The notes: generated by a model from the letters alone, not told the origin. A stretch of DNA of 64,000 nt from Chelativorans sp. YIM 93263 (GCF_028767125.1 NZ_JAKCWP010000001.1:682001-746000), one strand, 5' to 3'; positions 1-8,742 are shown, counted from the stretch's first letter. Program-made: numbers and translations.

Positions 1-253
1 CGACCGCGTGGCTCTGATTGGCTTTGGCGATCTTGACTTCGGGCGTGACAGCGTGCCGGCGTTGAGCACGGTCGCGCCGCCGCGCACGGACATTGGCGAG
101 CGCGTCGCTGACCAGATTCTGGCAGGGCCCGACAGCGGGGACGAGGGCCGTATCCGGATCGATCTTGGCTTCGAGCTCACTGTCCGGGAAAGCTCCGCTC
201 GCGGCGCGATCTCTGCTATCTCAGGTCGGCACGATAATGCGCCTGCTCGGTAA
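1..253 (+). CDS. LacI-family transcriptional regulator, C-terminal fragment (cut by window edge)
   Basis: The reading frame is open from the left edge and stops at 251-253. It encodes about 83 residues that resemble the end of the sugar-binding (Peripla_BP_3) domain of LacI/GntR-gluconate-type repressors: a core strand reading VALIGFGDLDFG, then STVAPPRTDIGERVADQIL, then a closing DLGFEL strand. The DNA-binding half lies outside the window, so the ligand and targets are unknown. Its last 38 bp overlap the 3' end of the GntR gene on the opposite strand, so the two genes converge. It could regulate genes further left rather than the sulfolactate cluster. Confidence 0.75.
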   Translation, partial: DRVALIGFGDLDFGRDSVPALSTVAPPRTDIGERVADQILAGPDSGDEGRIRIDLGFELTVRESSARGAISAISGRHDNAPAR

Positions 254-953
254 GGCAGCGTGAGACGCGCAGTTCGACGGGCGCCTGCGCGAGATCGAAA
301 GCCGTGCGCGAGATCTCCAGCAGTGGCGTTCCGGGCGCGCAGCCGAGAACGCGCGCGTCCTCGGCGCTTGCGCTGATCGCCTTCAGCGCCTCCGATGCGC
401 CGCCGATCGTGATTCCCCAGGTCTGGGAATAGAGCCGGTAGACATTGTTGGGGATCGCCGCGAGTGCCTCGAATTCGGGAAAGCGCGCGGCCGGCAAAGT
501 GATCGTTTCGATCAGCAGCGGCTTGGCGTCCTCGAGCGTGCGCACACGCTCGATCCGCCAGACCTCCGCGCCCGCTTCTGTATTGAGCCCTTCGGCCTCG
601 GCCTTGCTCGCGCGCGCTCGGTCCCGGTGCAGCACGCGCGAGTTCGGAAAGGAGCGCTCTCCATTGTCGGGCACGAGGTGGAAGAACTGGAAGAGGATTC
701 GGCTCTCCTCTGGCTCGGCCACGCGGGTTCCGCGCCCCTGGCGGCTGATGAGGAGGTTTTCGGCCCGCATGACGTCGAGTGCCTTGCGCACGGTTCCTTG
801 GCTTATCCCGAGCTCGCGCGCAAGCTCCATCTCCGATGGAATGAGCTGGCCGGGCTGCCAGCTTCCGTCAATCAGCCGGCGGACCAGACTCTCCCTGACC
901 TGGAGGTAGAGGGGCCGGAACCCGAAGGCCCTGGGCTTGGTGTCCTCGGTCAT
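216..953 (-). CDS. GntR-family (HutC subfamily, UTRA domain) regulator, probable repressor of the sulfolactate genes
   Basis: This is a 245-residue protein. Residues about 15-75 form a winged helix-turn-helix of GntR type (LVRRLIDGSWQPGQLIPSE, then LARELGISQGTVRKALDVM). Residues about 95-240 form a UTRA effector domain ending in a typical SRCLTEQAHYRADL-like segment. Length and layout are normal for HutC-type regulators, which usually sense a substrate of the adjacent pathway. It diverges from suyA across about 125 bp, and a 12-bp palindrome there overlaps the predicted suyA -10 region. Sulfolactate or sulfopyruvate as effector is inferred from position only. The 3' end overlaps the convergent LacI gene by 38 bp. 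Confidence 0.85.
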   Translation of the reverse strand: MTEDTKPRAFGFRPLYLQVRESLVRRLIDGSWQPGQLIPSEMELARELGISQGTVRKALDVMRAENLLISRQGRGTRVAEPEESRILFQFFHLVPDNGERSFPNSRVLHRDRARASKAEAEGLNTEAGAEVWRIERVRTLEDAKPLLIETITLPAARFPEFEALAAIPNNVYRLYSQTWGITIGGASEALKAISASAEDARVLGCAPGTPLLEISRTAFDLAQAPVELRVSRCLTEQAHYRADLR

Positions 954-1008
954 GGTGCGTGCCCTCGTTTGCGAGAAGAATGCTGCGGACCTTTTGCGTG
1001 CCCGCCGA

Positions 1009-1049
1009 TTGACATGGCTTCTAACTTATGACCTATATCTTATATAAGA
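1009..1049 (+). promoter_or_regulatory. Predicted suyA promoter with palindromic operator
   Basis: A consensus -35 box TTGACA lies at 1009-1014 and an AT-rich -10 candidate TATATC at 1034-1039. The spacing is 19 bp, slightly long; a weaker CTATAT gives 18. The perfect 12-bp palindrome TCTTATATAAGA at 1038-1049 overlaps the -10 region. A related half-site, TGTAAGAT, follows about 10 bp downstream. The layout fits repression by the divergent GntR protein. The operator assignment is inference. Confidence 0.6.
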
Positions 1050-1078
1050 CATTAAATGTAAGATAGCAGAGAGACAAG

Positions 1079-1366
1079 ATGCAAAGTCCGCACCTTCTCG
1101 TGCATGAGCACCAGGACAATGTCGGCGTCGTCGTCGTGGAAGGCCTCAAGGCCGGCACGGATATGCTGTGCGTCGTCACCGCCGATAATTCGAGCTTTCA
1201 ACTCACGGCGAAGGCCGATGTGCCGATCGGCCACAAGATCGCGCTCAAGGATCTCAAGAACGGCGATACAGCGATCAAATACGGCGAGGACATCGGCAAG
1301 TTCATCGCCGACGTCGAAAAGGGCGGACACGTGCACGTCCACAATCTCAAGACCAAGCGCTGGTAG
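1079..1366 (+). CDS. suyA: (2R)-sulfolactate sulfo-lyase, small subunit SuyA
   Basis: This 95-residue protein is a stand-alone SAF-type domain like the N-terminus of altronate dehydratase (UxaA family). SuyA is the small partner of SuyB in sulfolactate sulfo-lyase (EC 4.4.1.24), which cleaves (R)-3-sulfolactate to pyruvate and sulfite in the cytoplasm. The sequence VGVVVVEGLKAGTD, then DVPIGHKIALKDLKNGD, then IKYGEDIG is the usual SAF pattern. SuyB follows after 18 bp, and split small and large subunits are the hallmark of this enzyme. Uronate dehydratases share the fold, so the transporter and dehydrogenases downstream matter for the substrate call. Confidence 0.88.
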   Translation: MQSPHLLVHEHQDNVGVVVVEGLKAGTDMLCVVTADNSSFQLTAKADVPIGHKIALKDLKNGDTAIKYGEDIGKFIADVEKGGHVHVHNLKTKRW

Positions 1367-1384
1367 GCCGAAGAGGGCAGTTCA

Positions 1385-2566
1385 ATGGCATCCAAGTATT
1401 CGAATATCACCTTCAAGGGATATCGTCGCGACAATGGCCGTGTCGGCGTGCGCAACCACGTGGTCATTTTGCCGGTCGATGACATTTCCAACGCCGCCTG
1501 TGAGGCAGTGGCCAACAACATCAAGGGCACGCTGGCCCTGCCGCACGCCTATGGCCGGCTGCAATTCGGCCCGGATCTCGATCTGCATTTCCGCACCATG
1601 ATCGGCACCGGAGCGAACCCGAACGTCGCGGCGGTGGTCGTGATCGGCATCGAGCCCGGCTGGACGAAGAGAATCGTCGACGGCATCGCCGAGACGGGAA
1701 AGCCGGTCGTCGGTTTCTCCATCGAGCAGAACGGCGACCACAAGACGGTCATGGACGCTTCCCGCAAGGCCAAGGAATTCGTTCATTACGCCACCGAACT
1801 GCAGCGTGAGGAGTGCTCCATCTCCGAGTTGTGGGTTTCCACCAAGTGCGGTGAGAGTGACACCACCACGGGGCTGGGTTCCTGCCCGACCGTCGGCAAC
1901 ATGTACGATAAGCTTCTGCCGGAGGGCATCTATGGCTGCTTCGGCGAGACTTCCGAGATCACCGGCGCCGAGCACATTGCCAAGGCCCGCGCCATCAATC
2001 CGGAAGTGGGCGAGCGCTGGTACAAGATGTGGAAGGCCTATCAGGAGGAGGTGATCGAGGCGAACAAGGTCGACGACCTCTCCGAAAGCCAGCCGACGAA
2101 GGGTAATATCGAGGGCGGTCTGACGACCATCGAGGAAAAGGCGCTCGGAAACCTGGAAAAGATCGGCCGCACTTCGAAGTATATCGATATTCTCGAGCCG
2201 GCCGAGGCGCCGAAATCCGGGAACGGTCTCTACTTCATGGACAGTTCTTCGGCCGCGGCCGAGTGCGTGACGCTGATGGCGGCGGGTGGTTACGTGGTCC
2301 ACACCTTCCCCACGGGCCAGGGCAACGTGGTCGGCAACCCGATCGTCCCGGTCATCAAGATCTCGGCCAATCCGCGCACGGTACGCACTATGGGCGAGCA
2401 TATCGATGTGGATGTCTCCGGCATTCTGCGCCGCGAGATGACGCTCGATAACGCGGGTGACGCCCTGATCGATATGATCGCGCGGACCGCCAATGGCCGT
2501 AGCACCGCCGCAGAGGCGCTCGGTCATCGCGAGTTCGTCATGACCAAGCTCTACCGGAGCGCCTGA
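1385..2566 (+). CDS. suyB: (2R)-sulfolactate sulfo-lyase, large subunit SuyB
   Basis: This 393-residue protein belongs to the UxaA-family large-subunit (altronate dehydratase C-terminal) group and is the catalytic subunit of sulfolactate sulfo-lyase. Visible family features are the N-terminal [19 protein letters not shown] segment, the [11 protein letters not shown] cysteine motif near residue 150 that is expected to bind iron, and a C-terminal [20 protein letters not shown] segment. Length matches SuyB of known sulfolactate degraders. The sulfite released must be oxidised or exported; no sulfite dehydrogenase is in the window, but a YeiH-type exporter closes the cluster. A 12-bp hairpin follows the stop codon. 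Confidence 0.9.
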   Translation: MASKYSNITFKGYRRDNGRVGVRNHVVILPVDDISNAACEAVANNIKGTLALPHAYGRLQFGPDLDLHFRTMIGTGANPNVAAVVVIGIEPGWTKRIVDGIAETGKPVVGFSIEQNGDHKTVMDASRKAKEFVHYATELQREECSISELWVSTKCGESDTTTGLGSCPTVGNMYDKLLPEGIYGCFGETSEITGAEHIAKARAINPEVGERWYKMWKAYQEEVIEANKVDDLSESQPTKGNIEGGLTTIEEKALGNLEKIGRTSKYIDILEPAEAPKSGNGLYFMDSSSAAAECVTLMAAGGYVVHTFPTGQGNVVGNPIVPVIKISANPRTVRTMGEHIDVDVSGILRREMTLDNAGDALIDMIARTANGRSTAAEALGHREFVMTKLYRSA

Positions 2567-2575
2567 CGACAAAAA

Positions 2576-2617
2576 AGAATGGCATCGCTTCGGATTTTCG
2601 CGAATCGATGCCATTCT
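2576..2617 (+). other. Stable intergenic hairpin between suyB and the binding-protein gene
   Basis: Perfect 12-bp arms AGAATGGCATCG (2576-2587) and CGATGCCATTCT (2606-2617) enclose an 18-nt loop that can form a small inner TTCG/CGAA stem. There is no U-run after it, so it looks more like an mRNA 3'-end stabiliser or processing site than a full terminator. Confidence 0.65.
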
Positions 2618-2706
2618 GCAGAAGGCGGTGGCTGCAAAGCCTCCGTCGTCTCGGCGGCAGGAAGGCTTCGCCTGATGCCGACTTCAAACCTGTTGGGAGG
2701 AATACC

Positions 2707-3654
2707 ATGATCTTCAAGAAACTAACGATGCTGGCCGCGGCCGCGGCGTTTGCCGGCGTTTCGGGGGCCGCCTGGGCCTATCCGGACAAGCCGATCAACT
2801 ACATCATCCCGTTCAATCCTGGTGGTGAAAGCGATATTTCCGCGCGCCTGCAGTCGCCGTATTTCAACAAGGTGACCGGGCAGGATGTCGTTATCCAGTA
2901 CCAGGCCGGCGCGGGCGGTGCACAGGCCTGGTCCGTGCTTAACGACCAGCCGGGCGACGGTTACACGATCATGGGCACCAACCTGCCCCACATCGTGCTG
3001 CAGCCGCTGCTTCAGGATCCGGGTTACGAGACCGACGATCTCACCAACGTCTATATGTTTCACTTCACGCCGGATGCGCTGATCGTTCGCGCCGACAGCG
3101 AGTTCGAAACCGTGCAGGACGTCATTGATGCCGCCAGCGAGGCGCCGGGCGCTCTCACGGCGGGCGGCTCCGCCACGAACTCGGCCAACCACATCGCCAA
3201 TCAGCTCTTCGCCAACGAGACCGGCGCGCAGCTGACCTACATCCCATATACCGGCACTGGCGCTTCCATTCCGGGGCTGCTGGGCGGCGAGGTCGAAATG
3301 CTGTGGGGCTACACCACCGTTGCCGCGGGCCAGGGCGACGAGGTTCGCATGCTCGCCGTCGCGCAGGAGGAGCGGCATCCCTTGTTCCCGGATGTGCCCA
3401 CCTTCAAGGAGCTTGGCATAGACATGGTCGGCGGCGCCTATCGCGGCATCGCGGTGCCGGAGTCGACGCCGGAGGATATCCGTCAGCAACTCTCCGACAT
3501 CATCGGCGAGATCAACGCCGATCCCGAATTTATCGCACAGATGGAGGAAGCCGGCTTCGCCATGCTCGACGTCCCTTACGACGAAATGGACGCCTTCATG
3601 GAGGAGCGGAAGCGGGTTTACGGCGAAATCGCCGAACAGCTCAACGACGAGTAA
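2707..3654 (+). CDS. TctC-family periplasmic binding protein of a tripartite tricarboxylate transporter (probable sulfolactate binding)
   Basis: This 315-residue protein begins with a Sec signal peptide (MIFKKLTMLAAAAAFAG, probable cut after AWA). The mature protein begins YPDKPINYIIPFNPGGESD, the canonical TctC/Bug opening, and carries YIPYTGTGASIPGLLGGEV in the second lobe. The ATG at 2707 has a strong GGGAGGAA ribosome site. It is the solute receptor for the TctA-TctB permease encoded next. In sulfolactate degraders this type of system is called SlcHFG; sulfolactate as ligand is inferred from its position between suyAB and the dehydrogenases. Confidence 0.87.
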   Translation: MIFKKLTMLAAAAAFAGVSGAAWAYPDKPINYIIPFNPGGESDISARLQSPYFNKVTGQDVVIQYQAGAGGAQAWSVLNDQPGDGYTIMGTNLPHIVLQPLLQDPGYETDDLTNVYMFHFTPDALIVRADSEFETVQDVIDAASEAPGALTAGGSATNSANHIANQLFANETGAQLTYIPYTGTGASIPGLLGGEVEMLWGYTTVAAGQGDEVRMLAVAQEERHPLFPDVPTFKELGIDMVGGAYRGIAVPESTPEDIRQQLSDIIGEINADPEFIAQMEEAGFAMLDVPYDEMDAFMEERKRVYGEIAEQLNDE

Positions 3655-3665
3655 CACACATCCTT

Positions 3666-3695
3666 TCCGGCCGCGGGATGCTGCCCGCGGCCGGA
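3666..3695 (+). other. GC-rich hairpin between tctC and tctA
   Basis: Perfect 12-bp arms TCCGGCCGCGGG (3666-3677) and CCCGCGGCCGGA (3684-3695) enclose a 6-nt loop. There is no U-tract. Such hairpins behind binding-protein genes commonly protect the upstream mRNA so that the receptor is made in excess over the permease. That role is inferred here. Confidence 0.6.
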
Positions 3696-3723
3696 GATCT
3701 TGTTGCAAACGAGGAACCCGGTC

Positions 3724-5241
3724 ATGGACATCGATTTCGGGTTTGTCCTTTCCCAGGCTTTCAGCCCGTTCAATCTCTTTCTGGCGCTGATCGGCGTCGT
3801 TCTCGGCACGGTCATCGGCGCGCTTCCCGGTCTTTCGGCGACCATGGCGATTGCGGTCCTAGTGCCCTTCACCTTCACCATGGATCCGGCCTCAGGGCTG
3901 ATCATGCTGGGCGCGATCTATACGGGAGCGATCTATGGCGGAGCCTATGCCGCCATTCTCGTCAATACGCCGGGAACGCCTTCGGCGATCGCCACGACTT
4001 TCGACGGTTTTCCGATGGCCAAGGGGGGCAATGGCGATCTCGCCATGACGCTTGCCTCGCTTGCCAGCGTGACAGGCGGCGTGGTCGGCGCCATTCTGCT
4101 CATGACCCTTTCGCCGATGCTGGCGCAGATTGCCCTCGCCTTTCACTCCAGCGAATATTTCTGGCTGGCCATTCTGGGGCTCACCCTGGTTGCCAGCCTC
4201 TCCTCCGGCAATGTGCTGAAGGGATTGATCGGAGGCGCATTTGGCTTGACGCTCTCGATGATCGGCGTCGCGGTGATCGGTGGCGATACGCGCTATACTT
4301 TCAACACCACCGCGCTTCTGGGTGGCATTGATATCGTATCGGCACTCATCGGCCTCTACTGCATCCCTGTTCTCATAGACATGGTCGCGCGTCCGGACCG
4401 GCACCTGGAGCCTGCGCCGCTTGGCCGTGGCTTCCGTCTTTTCGAGGCGATCGGCATCTGTGCCAAAAACGGCTTCAATCTCATCCGTTCCTCGATCATC
4501 GGTACGTTGGTGGGGATCTTGCCGGGTGCCGGCGGCTCCATCGCCTCACTCGTGTCATATTCGGAGGCGCGGCGCGCCAGCCGTCATCCCGAGCGCTTCG
4601 GCAAGGGCGAGCCGGCCGGCCTTCTGGCCACCGAAAGCGCCAATAACGCCACCGTCGGCGGCGGTTTCATTCCGACCCTGGTGCTGGGCATTCCAGGTAC
4701 GCCGCCCGACGCCGTCATTCTCGGTGCGCTGCTGGTGCAGGGCATCCGCATCGGGCCGGAGCTTTTCACCCAACAAAGCGGCATCGTCTACGTCTTCATG
4801 TTCGGCCTACTTATAGCCACGCTGTTGATGCTGCCGATGGGACTCCTCATCGGGCGATATGCCTATCGGTTTATCGTCAACACGCCGAAGGGCCTGCTGG
4901 TGCCGTTGATCGCCTTCATGACAGTGGTCGGCAGCTTTGCCATCCATGCCAATCCGCACGACGTGGTGGTGATGGTGTCGATGGGGCTTCTGGGCTGGCT
5001 GCTCGGCCTCGCCGGCTACGGCCCATCGCCCATCGTCCTCGGCCTCGTGCTCGGGCAGATCGCCGAGCAGGGCTTCATGCGCGCCTACATGATCGGCGGG
5101 GCCCGCGGCGATTTCGCCGGCCAACTTCTGTTCAACCGCCCGATCAGCTGGGGCATCGTTGCGCTCATTGTCATTACGCTGGCCGTGCCGATCTTCAGAC
5201 ACTTTCGCGCGAACGGGAAGGCGAAAGAGGTGCGCCCATGA
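3724..5241 (+). CDS. TctA-family large permease subunit of the tripartite tricarboxylate transporter
   Basis: This 505-residue polytopic membrane protein has the duplicated TctA signatures GTVIGALPGLSATMAIAVL near residue 25 and GTLVGILPGAGGSIASLVSY in the second half. Both are typical of the twelve-helix large subunit. The start at 3724 follows GAGGAA; an upstream TTG at 3700 would add eight non-homologous residues. It is expected to work with the adjacent TctB and the TctC-type receptor as an ion-driven uptake system for an organic anion, here probably 3-sulfolactate. Its stop overlaps the tctB start by 4 bp, indicating translational coupling. Confidence 0.9.
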   Translation: MDIDFGFVLSQAFSPFNLFLALIGVVLGTVIGALPGLSATMAIAVLVPFTFTMDPASGLIMLGAIYTGAIYGGAYAAILVNTPGTPSAIATTFDGFPMAKGGNGDLAMTLASLASVTGGVVGAILLMTLSPMLAQIALAFHSSEYFWLAILGLTLVASLSSGNVLKGLIGGAFGLTLSMIGVAVIGGDTRYTFNTTALLGGIDIVSALIGLYCIPVLIDMVARPDRHLEPAPLGRGFRLFEAIGICAKNGFNLIRSSIIGTLVGILPGAGGSIASLVSYSEARRASRHPERFGKGEPAGLLATESANNATVGGGFIPTLVLGIPGTPPDAVILGALLVQGIRIGPELFTQQSGIVYVFMFGLLIATLLMLPMGLLIGRYAYRFIVNTPKGLLVPLIAFMTVVGSFAIHANPHDVVVMVSMGLLGWLLGLAGYGPSPIVLGLVLGQIAEQGFMRAYMIGGARGDFAGQLLFNRPISWGIVALIVITLAVPIFRHFRANGKAKEVRP

Positions 5242-5741
5242 GCCAGGATACGGATAACCAGACCACCCCTGCCGGCGAAAAGGACTGGGCGGGCGCGGTT
5301 GGCTCGGTGTTCTTCCTGATTGTCGGTCTCTATACGTTTGTGACCAGTTTCGGCATGAGCGACATGGCGGCCATGTTCCCGCGCACCATCGGCGCCGTCA
5401 TGGCGGCGTTGGCGGTCCTGCAGATTCTGGCATCCGTAACAGGCCGCAGCGGAAAATCGCTGGAACGGGGCAGCAGCGTGGCCGAGCAGGCCGAGGGGCT
5501 CGGCCGCCGGCTGGTTCTGGTTGCGGTGATGGCCGGCTGGGCGCTTCTGTTCCCAATCATCGGCATGTTCGTCACGAGTTTCATTGCCTGTGTGATTCTG
5601 ATGGCCACCGGCACCTTCGCCCGCCTCTCGCCCCTGCGGCTCGGGATCTTGCTCGGGACGGTTCTGGTCATGGTGACCTTCTTCTACTTCCTCATGACCA
5701 ACGTGCTGAATATTCCTATGCCGCGTGGCCTTCTGTTCTAA
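5238..5741 (+). CDS. TctB-family small permease subunit of the tripartite tricarboxylate transporter
   Basis: This 167-residue protein has four predicted membrane helices, at about residues 15-35, 40-60, 85-115 and 130-150. It has the family opening GAVGSVFFLIVGLYTFVTSFGM and the phrase MAAMFPRTIG that marks TctB proteins. It forms the small membrane subunit of the uptake system with the preceding TctA and overlaps that gene by ATGA. Sequence conservation in this family is low, so the call rests partly on size, topology and operon position. Confidence 0.85.
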   Translation: MSQDTDNQTTPAGEKDWAGAVGSVFFLIVGLYTFVTSFGMSDMAAMFPRTIGAVMAALAVLQILASVTGRSGKSLERGSSVAEQAEGLGRRLVLVAVMAGWALLFPIIGMFVTSFIACVILMATGTFARLSPLRLGILLGTVLVMVTFFYFLMTNVLNIPMPRGLLF

Positions 5742-5766
5742 CCCTCGGGGAGATTGTTACACATCC

Positions 5767-6699
5767 ATGTCCGATATCGTCATTAGTGAGTTTATGGATG
5801 AAGCCGCGGTGGAAAACCTGCGCGCGCGCTTCGATACGCTCTACGAGCCGACCCTGGTCGACCGTCCGGCCGAGCTTGCGCAGGCTTTGGAGAAGGCCCG
5901 TGCGCTCATCGTGCGCAACCGCACGCAGGTAAGGGAAGCTTTGCTCGAGGCCGCGCCGGCGCTCGAATGCATCGGTCGCCTCGGCGTCGGGCTCGACAAT
6001 ATCGATATGGACGCCTGCAAGGCGCGCGGCGTCACGGTGTATCCCGCGACCGGGGCCAATGACCTGGCCGTCGCCGAATATGTCATCACGACGGCGCTCG
6101 TCCTCCTGCGCGGCGCATATTACGCGAGCGACGCAGTCGCCGGCGGAACCTGGCCGCGCCAGGCCCTGATCGGCGGTGAGGCCTCCGGCCGGACGATCGG
6201 ACTTGTTGGGTTCGGCTCCATCGCCCGCGAGGTGGCGCGCCGGGCGGATGCGCTCGGAATGTCGGTGATTGCCTATGACCCGTTTCTGCCGGCGGACAAT
6301 CCCGCCTGGGAGGCGGCAAGAAACGTCTCGCTCGAGGATCTCCTGGCCGAGGCCGATGCCGTGAGTCTCCACACGCCGCTGACGCCGGATACCCGTCACA
6401 TAATCGACGCCGCCGCCTTTGCCCGCATGAAGAAGGAGGCGGTGCTCATCAACGCCGCGCGTGGCGGCATTGTCGATGAGGAAGCTCTCTGTGCGGCCAT
6501 GCGCGAGGGGCAGATCGCTGGCGCGGCGCTCGACGTGTTCGAGGAGGAGCCACTATCAGCCGGTAGCGGCGAGAAATTCCGCGGGCTCAAGAATATGGTG
6601 CTCACCCCTCACATTGCCGGCGTGACGCACGAATCGAACGTGCGCGTCAGCCGAAAGACCGCTGAAAGCGTTCTTCAGCATCTCGGAGGCAAGGCATGA
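5767..6699 (+). CDS. slcC: (S)-sulfolactate dehydrogenase, D-2-hydroxyacid dehydrogenase family
   Basis: This 310-residue NAD-dependent dehydrogenase resembles phosphoglycerate dehydrogenase. The Rossmann motif GLVGFGSIAREVARRA lies near residue 150. The catalytic triad is visible as Arg in INAARGGIVDEEAL, Glu in ALDVFEEEP and His in TPHIAGVTHES. In known sulfolactate degraders SlcC (EC 1.1.1.310) oxidises (S)-sulfolactate to 3-sulfopyruvate, which ComC then reduces to the R form that SuyAB can cleave. Pairing with a malate/lactate-type dehydrogenase immediately downstream (4-bp overlap) supports this role. By sequence alone it is only a D-2-hydroxyacid dehydrogenase. ATG 5767 is chosen because upstream in-frame codons overlap tctB. 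Confidence 0.82.
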   Translation: MSDIVISEFMDEAAVENLRARFDTLYEPTLVDRPAELAQALEKARALIVRNRTQVREALLEAAPALECIGRLGVGLDNIDMDACKARGVTVYPATGANDLAVAEYVITTALVLLRGAYYASDAVAGGTWPRQALIGGEASGRTIGLVGFGSIAREVARRADALGMSVIAYDPFLPADNPAWEAARNVSLEDLLAEADAVSLHTPLTPDTRHIIDAAAFARMKKEAVLINAARGGIVDEEALCAAMREGQIAGAALDVFEEEPLSAGSGEKFRGLKNMVLTPHIAGVTHESNVRVSRKTAESVLQHLGGKA

Positions 6700-7697
6700 G
6701 TTCAAACCGATTGTCGATCGAAGAGGCGACCGGGCTGGTCGTCGAAACGCTCATGCGCTGCCGCACGTCCAGACCCAATGCCGAGGCCGTCGCTCGCGCG
6801 TTGATTGGCGCTGAGCTTGCCGGCCAGGCAGGGCACGGTCTCCGCCGTATGCCCTCCTATTGCGCTCAGGCGCTGAGTGGGAAAGTGGACGGCATGGCGG
6901 AGCCGCAAAAGGCGGAGACCCGGCCGGGTGCTCTGGCCGTGGACGCCGCCAACGGCTTTGCCTATCCCGCGCTCGAGCTGGCGCTGGAATGGCTGCCCGG
7001 TGCGGCGCGCAAACAGGGTGTAGCCATTGCAGGCATTCGCCGCTCGCATCACAGCGGGGTTACGGGGCTGTTCGTGGAGCGGCTGGCGGAAGCGGGCCTG
7101 CTCGGACTCATGGTCGCCAATTCGCCGGCCGCCATGGCGCCTTGGGGCGGAAAGCGGGCGCTCTTTGGCACCAACCCGATCGCATTCGCCGCGCCGCTCG
7201 ACGGCGCGGATCCGCTCGTCGTTGACGTTTCGCTTTCCAAGGTGGCGCGCGGCAAGATCATGGCCGCCAAGCAGAAGGGCGAACCAATTCCCGAGGGCTG
7301 GGCGCTCGATGCCGACGGCAATCCGACCTCCGATCCCGATGCCGCGCTCGCCGGCACCATGGTGCCCATGGGCGACGCCAAGGGTACCGCGCTTGCGATG
7401 ATGGTCGAGATGCTGTGCGCCGGGCTCACCGGTGCCAATTATGCCTACGAAGCCACCTCCTTCTTCGAGGGCGAGGGCACCCCGCCCGGGACCGGACAGA
7501 CCCTGATCGCCATCGATCCGGCCGCCTTTGGCGAAGGCGCCACGGCCCGTTTCACCGAAATGGCGCGGCTGATCGAGGAGATGGATGGTGCGCGCCTGCC
7601 GGGCCGCCGCCGCCAAGCCCTGAAAAGGGATTTGGAGAAGGAAGGCATACCCGCCGACCCTGAGTTGATGCGCCAGATCGAGGTGCTCGGCCGGTGA
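6696..7697 (+). CDS. comC: (R)-sulfolactate dehydrogenase, Ldh/malate dehydrogenase-2 family
   Basis: This 333-residue protein belongs to the Ldh_2 (YlbC/ComC) oxidoreductase family. Recognisable segments are GHGLRRMPSYC near residue 48, GIRRSHHSGVTGLFVERLAEAGLLGLM with the catalytic His region, GTNPIAFAAP, and a C-terminal GRRRQALKRDLEKEGIP. ComC (EC 1.1.1.338) uses NAD(P)H to interconvert sulfopyruvate and (R)-sulfolactate. Here it would complete a two-dehydrogenase racemisation with SlcC. The start overlaps the slcC stop by ATGA. Other 2-hydroxyacids are possible substrates; the call rests on the suyAB neighbourhood. Confidence 0.82.
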   Translation: MSSNRLSIEEATGLVVETLMRCRTSRPNAEAVARALIGAELAGQAGHGLRRMPSYCAQALSGKVDGMAEPQKAETRPGALAVDAANGFAYPALELALEWLPGAARKQGVAIAGIRRSHHSGVTGLFVERLAEAGLLGLMVANSPAAMAPWGGKRALFGTNPIAFAAPLDGADPLVVDVSLSKVARGKIMAAKQKGEPIPEGWALDADGNPTSDPDAALAGTMVPMGDAKGTALAMMVEMLCAGLTGANYAYEATSFFEGEGTPPGTGQTLIAIDPAAFGEGATARFTEMARLIEEMDGARLPGRRRQALKRDLEKEGIPADPELMRQIEVLGR

Positions 7698-7752
7698 AGG
7701 ACAAGGATTCCCAATTGCCGCTTCGACCTCTTGTGATCTGAGCATTTTCCTG

Positions 7753-8742
7753 ATGGCCACCCATGTACAGCGCCTGGAAAGGCTGAAAGGGCTGGCGCCT
7801 GGCGTCATGCTCGCGCTCCTCATCGCGCTCGCCGCGACTTTCCTGTCGGAGCACTACGGCGCGCCCGTCATGCTCTTCGCCCTTCTTTTGGGAATGGCGC
7901 TTCATTTCCTGTCGGAAGAGCCGCGCAGCGCCGCGGGAATCGAGTTTTCATCAAAAAGCCTGCTGCGCCTCGGCGTTGGGCTTTTGGGCGCGCGCATCAC
8001 ATTCGAGGACATCGGCGCGCTCGGCTTTGGGCCGGTCCTGCTCGTGCTTGTCTGCGTCACCGCCACCATCGGCTTCGGCCTTCTCATGGCGCGGCTTTTC
8101 CGCCGGCACTGGACCTTCGGCATGCTTACCGGTGGCGCGGTGGCGATCTGCGGTGCTTCGGCCGCGCTCGCCATCTCCGCCGTGCTGCCGGACCGGCCGG
8201 AGCGCGAAAAAGACACGCTTTTCACCGTGATCGCGGTGACGGGTCTCTCCACTATCGCCATGATCGTCTATCCGATCCTCTTTTCCGCGCTGGGGTTTGA
8301 TGATCGGGAGATCGGCGTCATGATCGGCGCGACGATCCACGATGTGGCACAGGTCGTGGGCGCGGGTTATGCCGTCTCCGAACAGGCGGGCGATACGGCG
8401 ACCTTCGTTAAGCTGCTTCGCGTCGCGCTCCTTCCCGTCGTGGTGATCGCGATCATGCTTTTCGTGCGCCGCGGCGAAGGTAGCCAGGGCGTGTCACTGC
8501 CCGGTTTTGTCCTTCTGTTCGCCGCGCTTGTCGTGCTCAACAGTATCGGCTTCATTCCCGTGCGGGTGGCGGATTTCCTGTCCGAGCTGTCACGCTGGCT
8601 GCTGGTGACGGCGATTGCCGCGCTCGGCATGAAGACGGCTCTGAAGGAGATGTTCGCGCTCGGCGCCGGACACATCAATGTGGTGGTTTCGATAACCCTC
8701 TTCCTGATGCTCTTCGCGCTGGGCCTTTCGCGGCTCGTCTGA
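7753..8742 (+). CDS. YeiH-family inorganic sulfur anion exporter (SuyZ/CuyZ-like)
   Basis: This 329-residue polytopic membrane protein belongs to the YeiH / sulfate-exporter family (COG2855 type). It has about ten hydrophobic helices and the typical segments LLRLGVGLLGARITFEDI, CGASAALAISAVLP and MIGATIHDVAQVVGAGYAVS. Members encoded beside organosulfonate degradation genes are proposed to export sulfite or sulfate released by C-S cleavage. Here it closes the suyAB-slcC-comC cluster, 55 bp after comC, which fits that job. The transported ion has not been established for most members. The 317 bp downstream hold no recognised gene. Confidence 0.85.
   Translation: MATHVQRLERLKGLAPGVMLALLIALAATFLSEHYGAPVMLFALLLGMALHFLSEEPRSAAGIEFSSKSLLRLGVGLLGARITFEDIGALGFGPVLLVLVCVTATIGFGLLMARLFRRHWTFGMLTGGAVAICGASAALAISAVLPDRPEREKDTLFTVIAVTGLSTIAMIVYPILFSALGFDDREIGVMIGATIHDVAQVVGAGYAVSEQAGDTATFVKLLRVALLPVVVIAIMLFVRRGEGSQGVSLPGFVLLFAALVVLNSIGFIPVRVADFLSELSRWLLVTAIAALGMKTALKEMFALGAGHINVVVSITLFLMLFALGLSRLV

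Noticed and set aside
1382-2614. 410-codon minus-strand ORF opposite suyB
   Set aside because: Antisense shadow rich in His/Asp/Arg, without family signal; suyB on the plus strand is certain.
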